Assembly (NCBI RefSeq): GCF_052324685.1
Contig: NW_027506876.1
Span: 1,319,001-1,383,000, forward strand
Source: Brachyhypopomus gauderio
Lineage: Eukaryota > Chordata > Actinopteri > Gymnotiformes > Hypopomidae
Direction of reading: 5' to 3'
Length of the DNA: 64,000 nucleotides
Shown: one piece after another, positions 1-11,201 of the stretch
Position numbering within the stretch: position 1 is the first letter of the stretch
How the letters are laid out: each line of letters starts with the position of its first letter
Translations under genes and position numbers: made by a program
Notes under the pieces: model-generated
The model's database searches: none
Told to the model about the DNA's origin: nothing
Seen by the model: the letters and a program-made list of their open reading frames with translations, nothing else

Positions 1-539
1 TAACCTTTTAATATACATTACAGTCAAATTCACTGTTATGTTTCATTATTTCATTTTTCTTGTAAATAAATATATTTTAGAATATATTTTAAGAATAAGA
101 TATAGTTATATACAGCCATACCACTTTGTACTATATTCTTATACTTCATTTTTATCTGATGCCATGTGTGTTTCACACCACTCAGATTAGACCTGGAATC
201 AGTAAGTGTTCAATTAAAAAATATTTAAAAACTCAATACAGTATTATAAAGGTGGAGAAAATAATAATATAATCGCAACCTTCTGCTAAATATAAAAATA
301 TCATTTTCACTCACGCATTAACTCTGTTGGCAATTTTTTGACATGCTGACTGCCTTTCTCTAGCAGCTACCGCAGTATTACATTTACGTTTAATAATATC
401 TAAATATTCTGCATACGCAGTCATTAATACTCCTAAGCTACAGTGGTGTGAAATACGATGCTCGGCTGATTGTCGCGTTTAAGTCCATGATAAATCCTAT
501 TTATCTGCGTTCCATTAAGAATGCCTTTTATAGTTACGC
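1..539. other. AT-rich intergenic DNA, no gene seen
   Basis: The first 450 bases are AT-rich with stops in all frames. I see no exon-like frame, RNA gene or recognisable repeat here. Confidence 0.6.
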
Positions 540-700
540 GTGAACGCGCTTCTGTCTGGGTCAACCTACTCAGAGTTGAGCGACCCTGATTACTTTAACT
601 CCGATCAGCCGTTTTGGAACCGAAAACTCTGAGTATGTCAGATCGGGGTAAGACAACTCAGAGTTCAGGGTTAAGTTTAGAGTTTGTTAACCCCGCTTTC
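540..700. repeat. MITE-like inverted-repeat stretch
   Basis: The motif ACTCAGAGTT and its inverse recur three times (about 568, 624 and 654) in a GC-richer patch. This resembles a palindromic MITE common in fish genomes. The ends and target duplication were not resolved, so the family is uncertain. Confidence 0.35.
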
Positions 701-1679
701 TGGAATACCCCCCTGGTCGCCTCCATCCACAGCAGCAGTTGTCTTGTTGTTGTGTTGTGTTCGTCCCTCAGGTGGGCGGAGCCCGTGATCCGTCTCACCT
801 AAGGGTCGTTTATTTGTCTATATTGGCGCATTTCCACTAGGGCCTGCTTGGCGCGGCACGGTTCGATACGGATCGATTCGCAACGGAACAGTACGGTCGC
901 GTTGTGTTTCCATTACAATGGTGGACCAACACAATGTGGGTGGAGTCTCTGTTGGCGCGCGGGTTGTAGTGTCGTGACATAATTTGTATGTGACCACAAC
1001 ACCGGTCGATGCCCCTTAACACATAGCATTATTGTATCTTATTTATCTTTATCTTCATTATTGTATGTGGTTGCTCTAATTATTGATAATAATTTGGTAT
1101 TACTCAAACAGGCTGAACACACCCTGCATAAAAAGCATCAGTCATACAATCAAATGAAATCAAACTTTATTATGAAATATAGATATTTAAAGTACAACAT
1201 ATGTAAATAATATAGTTATAGTTAAAAAAGTGCAAAAAGCAAATTACCTAAAAATAACGTATAGCTTTATATGAAATAAATATTTATAGTACTACAAGCA
1301 ACATTTTGTGTGCTTTTACTGGCGTCTGTCTCGCTTGGTGTTCACAAGTTCGCCAAGCACCCCGAGGAAAGCCCGGTTGAAGGAAACATTTTCCGCCAAC
1401 TCCACTCGCCTCGTCAGTGGAAGGGGAATCTTGAACGTAAAAAATAACAAATATTAAACACAAGCATTCCAGTGAAAGCAACAACAATATAGCGTAACTG
1501 CACAAAATGTGTAGCACGTCATCGCTGCTCATGCTTTGTTTATGGCAGTAGCGAACCGTGACCTTTAAACCTGGGCCCGCTACCCCCCCCCCCCCAACCC
1601 CCCCCCCCCCCCCCCCCCCCCCCGCGCGAAATTTTTCCCTTTCTTAATAAACTGCAAAAAAGAAAAACTGAGACGACAG

Positions 1680-2591
1680 CAGGGGCGGACTGGGGAGAAA
1701 AAGTGGCCCGGGAGTTCCTGACAGACTGGCCCACTAATATATATATATATATATCTGTATGTGTGTGTGTATTAGTGTTGCCACCTGTCCCGGTTTTACC
1801 GGGCTGTCCCGGTTTGTCCCGGTTATTCTTCTTTTTAATATTCGGTCCCGGCAAAAAACTTAGGTTAGTTCAAACCACGATTCAGACTGTTCCTGCACAC
1901 TTTAAATCTGTTTTTTTTTTATCGCTGTGTCCATTTTAAACCCCTCCGGTAACATTTTACGTTCGCCACCCCCCCCCCCTTACGTTCGCCCCAAGTTGTT
2001 TTACGCAAAGTGCATCCAAAGAACAACCTACAACTCTAACGTGGGTATTTCTTCCTCTTACCTATATTTGGTGGTTAGTTTTAATCCAAGAATTTCAATA
2101 GCTTAAAAAAAAAACTGTGTGCAGTGCTCTGGAACCTTTAAGACCGCCACTTACGTCCGTGTTAATCGTGTTAAGGTAATTTGTACATGGTGCTTTAGAC
2201 GTTGCAGAGGCGACAGCAGTACATTTAAAATAACATGTTATCTACAATTTAAACTGCTGTATGTTTTCGTAGTCCGGCCCGGATTTTCTGGGACAAGTTG
2301 TTTTTTTCTGATCTCCGCCCTACCGTCAGCCCGCATCAGCTGGCCCAGTCCGTGGCCCGGTCCAACTCGTTCATGTGTTTACAGGCTGAGTCCGCGGCCG
2401 CGCAGGTTAGTCTGACTGGAGCGGGGGAGGTAATAACACCGTTAAACAGCAGCGTGACTACGAGCCGGGGCCGCAGTGCGCGGCAGTGGCTCCTCCACCG
2501 GCCGAGTTAAACCACCGGCGGCCCACCGGCCCACTAACCCATCGGCCCACCGGGGAAATCCCCGGTAGCAATGTATGCCAGTCCGCCCCTG
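1680..2591. mobile_element. hAT-like non-autonomous element with perfect 8-bp target duplication
   Basis: The ends are CAGGGGCGGACTGG and its inverse CCAGTCCGCCCCTG. Immediately outside both ends is GACGACAG (1672-1679 and 2592-2599), an exact 8-bp duplication as expected for hAT. No transposase frame is present. Inside are a short TA/TG microsatellite (about 1736-1770) and a poly-C/ACGTTCGCC module (about 1950-1990) that recurs in other hAT elements of this window. Confidence 0.85.
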
Positions 2592-3443
2592 GACGACAGT
2601 ACAGCTTTAAAAACGCAATAAACAATAATATCTGTACTAGATAACGTCTTAAGCAAAATAAGTTTCCAAACAAAATAAGGTTCACAGCTCCGTGGTTCTC
2701 GGAAGCGGAATATGTAAACAACGCGCACGAGGACGTCAAAGGGATGAATCGAAACTAGCTAGCGGTGGTGCTAACGACAGCTAGCGTCGCCACAGCGGGC
2801 GGAAATTATCATACAGTTAAGCCCGCCCACTAAGAGGGAAGATATGATTGGTCAATTTTGCTGTCATTTGAAACTGGTATTGCGTTGAATTATAACTGCC
2901 AGGCCCTCTGTAAACGAACAGCGGGCATCACAGTCCTGAAAGGGGGAGACACAGGCTCACAGGCTTCCACTTAACCCCTCACCTTCCAACACAGATTGAA
3001 TAGACACGGGTGAATAATTTATTTGCTTATATTTTTGTAATTGTTTAGATGTCAAATGTCAAACTGTAAGTAGATAAAATAAAATAGGATAATTATATAT
3101 ATAATGCTTTAAGAATATTTTAGGCCCTCTGAGAGGGCATAGAGGGCCCTGACGGTTCCCCACTGGTTTATGGCTACAGCTAACTAGCAACTAGCAAGGC
3201 TAAAAGCTAGCTATTGTACAGTAGTGACTGTGGTGGTAACATTAACTACAAACACAGCTCTAAATTCCTGCGTTTACAATAGATGCGTTCATATTACGTT
3301 CATATTACACCTTTACGAGCCTAGTAGTAAAACTGAAATCACAATACACTCACCATTCTCCGTGGCCTCCAGCACCGACATTGTCGTGTCCAGCACGTCG
3401 TTTTCTCTTCCGTTACTGGCTGGCCGGTGACCGTATATGGCAT

Positions 3444-3598
3444 CAGAGCCGGAGTGGCTAATCAGGAGATTCGGGAGGATTCCCGATGGGCCGGCTCATG
3501 TCAGTCTCTAGTTTGGGCCGATTGGGAGGGAAAAATAATTTTGGGCCGGATTTGGGCATGAAACTCCCGGGCTGAAAAAGTGTCCCACTCCGGCCCTG
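3444..3598. mobile_element. 155-bp hAT-like MITE with perfect 8-bp target duplication
   Basis: The ends are CAGAGCCGGAGTGG and CCACTCCGGCCCTG (inverted). TATGGCAT flanks both sides (3436-3443 and 3599-3606). The element is too short to code and is nested in the Harbinger-like element. Confidence 0.85.
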
Positions 3599-3686
3599 TA
3601 TGGCATCCATTTGCTGGAACCAGTTCCAGTCTTTGCGGTTTTGCTCTGCTGCGTCCGTTATGGTCCTTCACTGCCCGGTAATCGCG

Positions 3687-4103
3687 TTAAGCTTTTTTAG
3701 CTTGGACCGACCGGCACTGCTGAACGGACCGCTGGTAGCCATGAGTGGCCATTAGCGCGGAAACCTCGCTAAAAACCTTTACATTTCTAGTGGCCCCGTC
3801 CAGTTCGCCCTGGATTTTTTGATCGCTGATTATTAACAGAAAGGTTTGTACCTCGGCGTTTGACCAGGGAACAGACTTCTCTCCTTGGGTTTTAAAAATG
3901 GCTGAGGAGTCCATAGCATAGCGGAGGAGTCGCTCTCCTGACGCAACCTGTGACGACACTCCCTGGCCAATCAGTGTCATGCTGTTCCTCCACGTCACAG
4001 AACTGTACCGCTTCGGAACGGTTAGAACCTCGAGTGAGTAGGTACGAAAAAAGTACCTGAAGGTACCGGCAAACTGGGACCTGGTACTAATGGAAACACT
4101 CAT
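3687..4103 (-). pseudogene. SANT/Myb-like DNA-binding ORF of a transposon (probably fragmentary)
   Basis: A 138-codon minus-strand frame has a Myb/SANT-like stretch in its second half: W-S-N-A-E-V-Q-T-F-L, then E-L-D-G-A-T-R-N, then the H-G-Y-Q-R-S-V-Q-Q-C-R helix-turn region. This pattern is typical of trihelix/SANT proteins encoded by Harbinger elements and their domesticated relatives in fish. It ends shortly after the third helix, shorter than usual, and no partner transposase is intact nearby. It is probably the remains of the second ORF of the surrounding element rather than a host gene. Confidence 0.5.
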
Positions 4104-4554
4104 AAACCGTCGCGAATCGAACCGTACCGCGCCAAGCAGGCCCTAGTGGAAATGGGCCATATATGTCTTGTCTTTGTACCAGTTGACCACTGGTCATTAT
4201 ATCCTTCATTTGGATCAAGTCATGGGTTTTTGGTTTGTGCACTTTTTCTATTAAACCATCCATTTTCCCTGGACTTGGCGTGATCGCTTCCATTTTATTT
4301 CGCTCACCCTGCCCATCACAATTTCTCTATCACCCATATATATATTTTTTGTCCCAGTGTACTTCTATGTCATGTATTGTATGGCAAAGTGTTGGCAGAC
4401 TGCTGCTAGACACTACAGAGGGATGTTCCTGAGGCCACATACAGACAAAAATCATAAATTGTTCAAGTACATTTGTGCAGATGTCAAATGTAATAACAGG
4501 CCTCTTTATGAATATGTAATATATAAATAATGTAAAATGTAATTGCCCTGTCAT

Positions 4555-4555
<1 letters not shown>

Positions 4556-4593
<38 letters not shown>

Positions 4594-4640
4594 TTTATTT
4601 ATATAGTGCTTTCCACAATGCTCAAAGACGCTTTAAAAAC
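4556..4640. repeat. (TAA)n microsatellite with LINE 3'-end-like tail
   Basis: About 12 units of AAT are followed by ATTTTATTTATATAGTGCTT. On the minus strand this resembles the 3' end of L2/CR1-type LINEs ending in a simple repeat. Confidence 0.5.
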
Positions 4641-5774
4641 CATAATGAGAAATTTCTGAAAACAAATTCAAATTCATTACAGCAGTCCTGAAGGTCTGTT
4701 CACTGAACAGCAACCCAAAGTCACATTCCACTTCAATTTTGTCCTTTCCTTCCCCAAATCTTTGAGTTCCACGTGAATGGTGCCCCAGATTTGTTTGACA
4801 GGTGCTTCTTGGATCAAGTTGAGGATGGGTTTCTTTTTCTTATTTTTTATTTTTGGAAATGTCAGTTGATGTCAATTCTTAATTCATGCTGTGATTCATT
4901 TTCTATTCATGATCCATGCTCTATTGTCCAACATATATAAAACATATAACATTTAAATAATAGAAAGATATGGGCAAGTGATGTTTGATACTTATGTATA
5001 TTCATGTTGTGCACAGATGCCTAAGGTGAGGTAAGGTTGACCTAATAGATGCCCATTCAGTAGTGTACCTTGACCCTAGTCTCCACTTGTTTTGCTGAGA
5101 TTCATATTTGGATTCTGAGGGATAGTGGTTAAATTATGACCTTCCCTATCAGTCTGGAAGAAATATTTATTGTGAGAAACATGATACTGTATATTTGTGT
5201 ATGTAGATAAACAATGTCAGTTACTTGAAATCTTAATTGAGTCTCTGAACAATCTAAGTTAAATATGTCTGACGGACTTACAGTTTGTCAAAGTAAGCTC
5301 ATCCAGAACAATGTGAAAGTTGCAACATACCTTTTCCTGGGACTGGTCGATCAAGAAATTCAGCAGGGTAATTATAACAATTATAACAATAACCAATGGT
5401 AGAGCCAATTAACCTAATATCCATGTGGGAAGAAACATGGCCCAGTCAATCTTTGTTTTGTCGAGTAATCAGTCCCCATGATTTCAGCACTTTCCTTCAT
5501 TGGTTAATTCTAGAGAATTTAATACCTGTGGTCTTTATTAATCTATCCTTCCTCTACTGTAATATTGAATATTTACTCTCATTGCTAATTGATCTTGAAC
5601 TTCGGAGACGAGGCAATGAAGCAACCTCAAATATGTGTTATGTGATAGGACATCAATATGTGCCTAGATTCTTCAAAACCGGCCTGTTGTGGAAACATGA
5701 TTTTAATAGTTGAGCTTTTACCAAAGATCAGCAGTAAAGTTCTGGATGTCCTCTGGACAGCCAAGGTAGTTGTT
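4641..5774. other. Unique-looking intergenic DNA, no gene seen
   Basis: The 105-codon plus frame at 5396-5713 shows no domain, signal or exon boundary that I can support. Nothing else was recognised. Confidence 0.5.
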
Positions 5775-6090
5775 GCCCAGGCCCAGTCACTGGAGATCAG
5801 GAGAGGGTGATGGTCCAGACGCTAGAGAGCAGGAGGGGGTGATGGTTCAGACGTTGGAGAGCAGGAGGGGGTGATGGTTCAGACGTTGGAGAGCAGGAGG
5901 GGGTGATGGTTCAGACGCTGTAGAACAGGAGGGGAGATGGTCCAGACGTTGGAGAGCAGGAGGGGAGATGGTTCAGACGCTGGAGAGCAGGAGGGGGTGA
6001 TGGTCCAGATGCTGGACATCAGGAGGGGAGATGGTTCAGACGCTGGAGAGCGCGAGGGGTGATGGTTCAGACTCCACAACCTGGAAATCT
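5775..6090. repeat. Minisatellite, about 30-bp G-rich unit
   Basis: Around nine imperfect copies of a unit built on GAGAGCAGGAGGGG followed by a TGATGGTTCAGACG core. Copies vary in length. The frames across it are repeat artefacts. Confidence 0.85.
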
Positions 6091-6243
6091 GGTGGTCATA
6101 ATGTTCCAGAACCATCAGAAATGAAAGATAATTCAAATGATCATTTACCAGCCAAGCCTGAACATCAAGACTGATCACGTTCAGGTGTGCCTGTGCTACT
6201 CTCTGTACTGTTCACATTCACATTTAACAGTATTTAGTTGATG

Positions 6244-6486
6244 ACTGGGCGGCATGGTGGTGTGGTGGTTAGCACTGTCGCCTCACAGCAAGGCGGTCTG
6301 GGTTCGATTCTCGGTCTGGGCTGCTCTGTGTGGAGTTTGCATGTTCTCCCTGTGCCTGCGTGGGTTTCCTCCGGGTACTCCGGTTTCCTCCCACAGTCCA
6401 AAGACATGCGTGTTAGGTTGATTGATCATGCTGTGACCCAGACTAGCGGGATTAAGCGGTTCAGATAATGGATGGATGGATGGATA
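6244..6486 (+). mobile_element. tRNA-derived SINE
   Basis: The head has RNA polymerase III promoter boxes: an A-box-like GTGGTTAGCACTGTCG and a B box GGTTCGATTCTC. These are followed by the common fish SINE body (TGGAGTTTGCATGTTCTCCC, GTTTCCTCCGGGTACTCCGG) and a (GGAT)n tail at about 6468-6486. The tRNA-like head is part of the SINE and is not a functional tRNA gene. Confidence 0.8.
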
Positions 6487-7321
6487 GTTGATGACTTCAT
6501 CCAAGGCAGCTTACAATTATGACAAAATATTACAAAACATGAGCTATTAAGGGCATTGTTCAGGGGCCCCACTTGGCAGTGGTGGCTCCTTTGCCTTTGC
6601 TAACCTTACCAGTCAAGTGATTTATGCATGCAGTGCATGCTGCAAAAAATAAATGAGTAATGCTCCCATTTCCCACAAATCTAGAGCAAACACCTAATGC
6701 ACTGAGCAATATTGTATTTGACAAGGTCAGAAAGAGTGCTGTTGCAGGATGAGTTTGTTGTGCTAAACAGGTTAGAATGTGGGTTACAGATATGCATAAA
6801 TGTTTTTTTTATTGTGACTCTTTAAAGATCAAAGGTGCTGGTAAGAATGTATGAAGTAAACAAACTCAATTTCCTCTGTAGACTGGCTGTATAACAAATT
6901 TCCCACCAAACCAAACTTTTTAACCTATTTTTAAAAATCATTTATCAACTCCAATGTGATGATGGATCTTTTTCATAGTGCACTTCAGTAAACCTGAACA
7001 GCCAGGGCTGAAATGAGACTGTTCAGTTCATCAGAACAGTGGTAAGTGGAGGGGCTGGTGGACTTTGTGGACTCTGATTTACTTTTGTAGGCTTTTAACC
7101 TTTATCCCAAGGACACACAGTGTTATTGATGCAACACAGCACTGTGACACCACATGGTGAAGAACTTGCATGGTTCTCTAACCATGAGTGTGAGTGAGAG
7201 TGTGTGTGAGTGTGTGACTCAGTTACAATCCGTTTCCACAGGTGGTTTGCATCTAAAGTCCAAATTTGTTACTCAACAACTGCTTGTACAAAAGAAACAT
7301 ACAGTATGCAGTTGCATGGAC
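6487..7321. other. Intergenic DNA, no gene seen
   Basis: No coding or repeat signature was recognised apart from short GTGTGAGTGT runs near 7190-7215. Confidence 0.5.
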
Positions 7322-7525
7322 CTGACCTATTACATATATGAACTGACCCATTACACACATGAACTGACCCATTACACACATGAACTGACCCGTTACACAC
7401 ATGAACTGACCCGTTACCCATGAATTGATCCGTTACCCATGAACTGACCCGTTACATACATGAACTGACCCCTTAGACCCATGAACTGACCCGTTACCCA
7501 TGAATTTACCCATTACCCACATGAC
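7322..7525. repeat. Tandem repeat, about 20-22-bp unit
   Basis: About ten copies of a unit based on CATGAACTGACCCRTTACAC, some shortened. The 89-codon frame over it is an artefact of the repeat. Confidence 0.85.
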
Positions 7526-8408
7526 TAGCTCAATAATCGTCATGACTAAAAAATGCTGTTTTCATCTTTATGCACAAATTGATAGCCTTTTAGTGTAACT
7601 GCAGTAGTTACAAAAGCTTTATAATACTTGTAAACTATTTCATCCACATAAATGTTTGGATCAAGCGCATGCACTCACACGTATGTATGTATTTGATCTT
7701 AACAGGATCAAACACACAAAATGCACTACATAAGCACCGATGAGGTCATCAGAACCATGTGTAGACTTATCATCAGATTTGAGGGCATGAAATATTCTGC
7801 ATAAAGTAAGTAAGTCGGGCTTGGAGTTTCCCCTATGATCACTTAAATATTTAATCTTAATCTACCTCAGCAGCATGAATAATCTCCTCTTATCTCATTT
7901 GATCATGCTCATGCAGAAAAAACACATGTGCTTCTCAGTTTGGTCTCTTCAGTTACCTCAGAACCTATGGAAAGGACCCAGCAAGATGCATTTCACTGAT
8001 CAATGATGATAAATTCTTCAATTCTACTGTATTTATTTATATTTGTTTAGATTAGTATCTGTTCTTGCAACTGCAAATTTTCCAATTAACGTCTACCACC
8101 AACTCCAATAATTCCAGCTCACACTCATTATAAAGTGTTGTGAACACCCCCCCCTCCAAATTGAAACTAAACCTACGTCGCTGTGATGACGTTGTATGTG
8201 ATTCCATGCAGTTGAGGTACACAGTACATTTGATAATTGCTAAATAGTAATTTTGTTAACCATTTTCTCTTCATACTTATTGAAAGTGACAATCCATTTA
8301 TAATTTGCCTATTTCTGTGCATGTAATTTATATTAAAAAAGGTACAAAAAGGAAAATTACAACTCACCTTTTTGTCCACAACACACAGAGTTGTGAAAAA
8401 TGTAGATG
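7526..8408. other. Intergenic DNA, no gene seen
   Basis: AT-rich sequence with no supported exon or repeat. A C-run occurs near 8147. Confidence 0.45.
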
Positions 8409-8411
8409 TAA

Positions 8412-8819
8412 CACTTGCCGCGTTGCAGAGCGAGGAGGTGGACACAAACGCTGAGGAGAGCGAGATTTATTCAAGGGAATTCTATATTCGTGGTCATTGA
8501 AACGGGCACGGGTCATAACGGGAGGCAATCCGAATAAGACAAGTAACACACATGGAGAACTCACAGGGCAACGGGAACACTAGACAGAGAGTCGTGACTG
8601 AATAAGGAACAATACTCACAAACGGTCATGAAATAACAGAGAACACACGGTTACTAAGAGCACTAATGAACAGAACAAAACACCCGATACCAGACTAGGG
8701 GAACACAGGGACTATAAGAACACGGATCTAACAAGACACAGCTGGAGACACTGACAACATGGGCGTGGCAGACAGGGGAAACCATAGAGGCAGACAACAA
8801 GGTGGAATCAATGAGCAGG
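8412..8819 (-). mobile_element. Probable LTR fragment, minus strand
   Basis: Read on the minus strand, this ends with AATAAATCTCGCTCTCCTCA and terminates near TGTTACA, like the R-U5 part of a fish LTR with a polyadenylation signal. It abuts the next LTR-like block at 8820. The 5' end and target duplication are not resolved. It resembles, in layout, the block at 11202-11657. Confidence 0.4.
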
Positions 8820-9147
8820 TGCGCTCGGGGTGCGGCGAAGGACGAGGCACGGAATCTTTTACTTGTCAAACGTCACTTTTATTTACACACACACTATCAC
8901 AGATAACGCACGAAGAACATGTATACATATAGACGTGTCACACTTAAACAAAGACGAGCACAGGACACTGCGCAAACGCACATTAAATAGACAAACCATG
9001 TAAGTGATGACGAGATGAGCCACAGGTGAGACGGATGAACACATTCGGACGTAACCGCATCCACGGAGATCCACAGACGCAGACCACTAGACGTAGACAA
9101 CATAAACACACGCCCAAAAGGGAGGGGTCAGGGGCCGTAACGTGACA
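8820..9147 (-). mobile_element. Solo LTR related to the LTR element at 16.1-18.2 kb
   Basis: On the minus strand this begins TGTCACGTTACGGCCCC and continues with CCGTCTCACCTGTGGCTC, TTGTCTATTTAATGTGCGT and GCGCAGTGTCCTGTGCTCGT. It ends near GAGCGCA after an AATAAA signal. These blocks match, in the same order, the LTRs at 16145-16482 and 17892-18194, with many substitutions. No internal region and no exact 5-bp duplication are visible (GCAGG against GACAC), so this is an old solo LTR of a related family. Confidence 0.7.
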
Positions 9148-9204
9148 GACACGAGGAACAGGGACACCGGAGAGACAGCTATGAGAGGGGGGCGTAGCCC
9201 TAGG

Positions 9205-9368
9205 TGACAGCAGATCTGAAGGTCTCGGTTTGAACTGCACCAGATCGTATTAGCCATGCCTACATGCCTAAATGCATTGAATTGCTGCCATGTGATTGGC
9301 TGATTTGACATAAGCGTTAATGAGCAGTTGGACAGGTGTACCTAATTAAGCGGCTAGTGAGTATATGT
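9205..9368. mobile_element. Tc1-like transposon end fragment
   Basis: Contains TCGGTTTGAACTGCACCAGA, TGCTGCCATGTGATTGGCTG and GACAGGTGTACCTAATTAAG, the well-known terminal region of an abundant fish Tc1-like family. The opposite end of the same family is present at 56831-57628. Only one end remains here. Confidence 0.7.
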
Positions 9369-9830
9369 TGGAGATTTGTTTATAAAACTCAGCATAGAGA
9401 AAAAAACACACAGCTTTAAAAGCATTATAATTTCGACCTGTGTTACTTTAGACCTGTAACCTGTAACCTGCAACATTTAGAAAGGAGAAAGTACCTCTTC
9501 TTAAGATTAAGGTTTCCTTTCCCAGCCAATTTCTAAATAGTGTCCAACAGTATTTGTCTATGAATACATCAATTAAACTTACATACATATTACTGAAAAA
9601 AAACTTTACATGACTAAAAATGTGATCATTGGAACATTTATGCTTATCTTGTTCATCTTTGTCTTCCTAAATGGGTTAAATGACAAAATCTGTGTCATTG
9701 CTGATTCAGTAAATTCAAGGGGCTTCTTCATAACTAATTTCCATCACTCATAAATCATCCAGAGGAATAGTGTTATCTCTGATAATAAAGATTATGCTGC
9801 TGACACTTCCCACATCCTAGATTATTTAAA
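9369..9830. other. Upstream region of the cytokine-like gene
   Basis: No gene is seen. The segment is AT-rich and contains possible but weak immune-type sites, such as TGATTCAG near 9700. None can be assigned with confidence. Confidence 0.35.
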
Positions 9831-9838
9831 TATAAATA
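9831..9838 (+). promoter_or_regulatory. TATA box of the cytokine-like gene
   Basis: TATAAATA lies 66 bp upstream of the ATG at 9897, leaving room for a start site about 30 bp downstream and a 5' UTR of roughly 35 bases. A strong TATA box with a short leader is typical of inducible cytokine genes. This is a sequence match only. Confidence 0.5.
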
Positions 9839-9896
9839 AGCAACATGCTTAAGAGGATGTTCTAATTACAAGACACATCAGAGACAATTCAGCAAC

Positions 9897-10759
9897 ATGG
9901 ATCACACACAAGGTAAGTACTTTTCTCTTTCTCTAAAAGTAAGTCTCAAGTTAAATAGATTACATATAGAAATTGTGAAGGCCTAACATTAGTGTATAAT
10001 TATGTAGTAATCATTTCTAATTTATTGCATTAACATATTCACTGTATTGAGTGTAACATCACTCTTTGATATGTATGTGTGTGTGTATATATCAACAAAC
10101 ATTTGTAATTTAGTGGTTATATTTTCATTTTCACCCCCCAAAATAAATGATTAAATAACTGTAGCTGTAATGCATATACATGTTTATAACCCACGATTGT
10201 CCTTAACAGGAACCATTCTCAAGGCACTTTTAATGGTCTTTCTCAGCTGGAGTGCAATGCAAGTTCACTCTGCACCAGATTACACTCCTTATTTGCTTAA
10301 GTGGTCCACGTCAAATCTGAATGTCAGATATGTAAGTTTCTTTGAAATCTTGCACTTTGTGGCACAAATCAGAGCTTTTATAATGAAGGCTAAATCCACA
10401 GATCTGCACTGGATGATTGATTATACTGTTTTGACTGTGCTTTTCAGGAAAACATCACTCAGGACTGTGCAGCTGTGAAAAGCTTGGCTGGAATATCACA
10501 AAACACGACAAATTCTGCTTGTGCCTTCAGAGAATACCTCAGTTATTTACATACAAAAATTCCTGATCCGGAAATAAAGAATATAACCAAAAATCTCAAT
10601 ATACACTTTAGCAACTATTTCCATGTAAAAGACTGCAATAATACATCACAGCTGGATACGCGACTTAGAAGCAAAAATGTTTACATCATCAAATGTCTGG
10701 GCTTAAATGTTCTTCAAAGCCTATCATCATGGTTGGAGGATAAACTAAAAGTTGTGTGA
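9897..10759 (+). CDS. Secreted short helical cytokine-like protein, candidate IL-31-like
   Basis: Three coding exons: 9897-9912, 10210-10331 and 10448-10759, joined by GTAAGT donors and AACAG/TTCAG acceptors, give 149 aa. Residues 1-27 form a signal peptide (hydrophobic core ALLMVFLSW, likely cleavage around HSA-PDY). The mature part has four cysteines (53, 71, 109, 129), N-glycosylation sequons at 48, 65, 91 and 110/111, and amphipathic stretches at about 69-84, 86-105 and 114-147. The first exon encodes only MDHTQ plus one base of Gly6. The sequence and size fit a four-helix cytokine. IL-31 is suggested by context: mammalian IL31 lies near VPS33A, and vps33a is the next gene here. Also similar are the tiny first exon, an N-x-T-x-x-C motif before a helix, and a final helix with C-L-G-L-N-V-L-Q-S-L. 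The N-terminal helix seems short for IL-31. Other short-chain cytokines (IL-2/IL-4/13 or IL-3/IL-5/GM-CSF type) remain possible. Retaining intron 2 (116 bp) would shift the frame. Confidence 0.6.
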
Positions 10760-10818
10760 ACATATTATGTTAAAGTTCAGGCTACGTACTATTTATTATA
10801 ATTTTTTATAATATCTTG

Positions 10819-10824
10819 AATAAA
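10819..10824 (+). terminator. Polyadenylation signal of the cytokine-like gene
   Basis: AATAAA lies 60 bp after the stop codon at 10759. A single ATTTA element (CTATTTATTA) lies in the short 3' UTR, compatible with an unstable cytokine mRNA. Confidence 0.65.
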
Positions 10825-11201
10825 CTTTTTGAATGCAACATTTCTGGAATGTAATTCTTTGTGATGGACAACAAAATCATGGAACAAAACTTGCATTACC
10901 ACGTCCTTGAGAATAATAGATTTAAAAGATAAATAAGTGCAAAAAAATCAAATATAAACTATACATTTCAAATTTAAAAGTCGCCTAACTGCAGCACTCC
11001 AACAGAGTGTTCATACCTGTCTAACTGAAAACCTAACGTGTAAATTAAGTGCACGTTTAAGTGCGTATAAGGCTTGAAAAGTTTGTCACGGCACCAGTCA
11101 CCTATTCATCCAAACAGGGAAAACAGAATGTCTGTCTTCGGCAGAAATACGTCCTCACGTGATGTGTAAAAAGTGAACATTATCAACCTTATTTCCTCTA
11201 T
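10825..11201. other. Intergenic DNA, no gene seen
   Basis: No coding, RNA or repeat signature was recognised. Confidence 0.45.

Larger units (their letters stand above)
824..4159. mobile_element. Harbinger-like DNA transposon, degraded, carrying nested hAT insertions
   Basis: The two ends are inverted copies. The left begins TGGCGCATTTCCACTAGGGC, and the right, read on the other strand, begins TGGCCCATTTCCACTAGGGC. The similarity continues about 50 bp inward, including a shared TTGGCGCGG core. TAT flanks both ends, a possible 3-bp target duplication. Near the right end is a minus-strand frame with a SANT/Myb-like domain of the kind that accompanies PIF/Harbinger transposases. No intact transposase was found. 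Two hAT-like elements (1680-2591 and 3444-3598) sit inside it. The superfamily call is an inference from ends plus the SANT frame; ISL2EU-type is an alternative. Confidence 0.55.

Noticed and set aside
5396-5713. 105-codon plus-strand frame
   Set aside because: No family resemblance, no splice structure, AT-rich composition; likely chance.
6290-6330. tRNA-like A and B boxes
   Set aside because: Part of a SINE with a SINE body and simple-repeat tail; no full cloverleaf tRNA.
10170-10478. A 102-codon single-exon version of the cytokine-like gene
   Set aside because: It starts inside intron 1 and reads through intron 2; the spliced model has good splice sites and keeps the long exon 3 frame.
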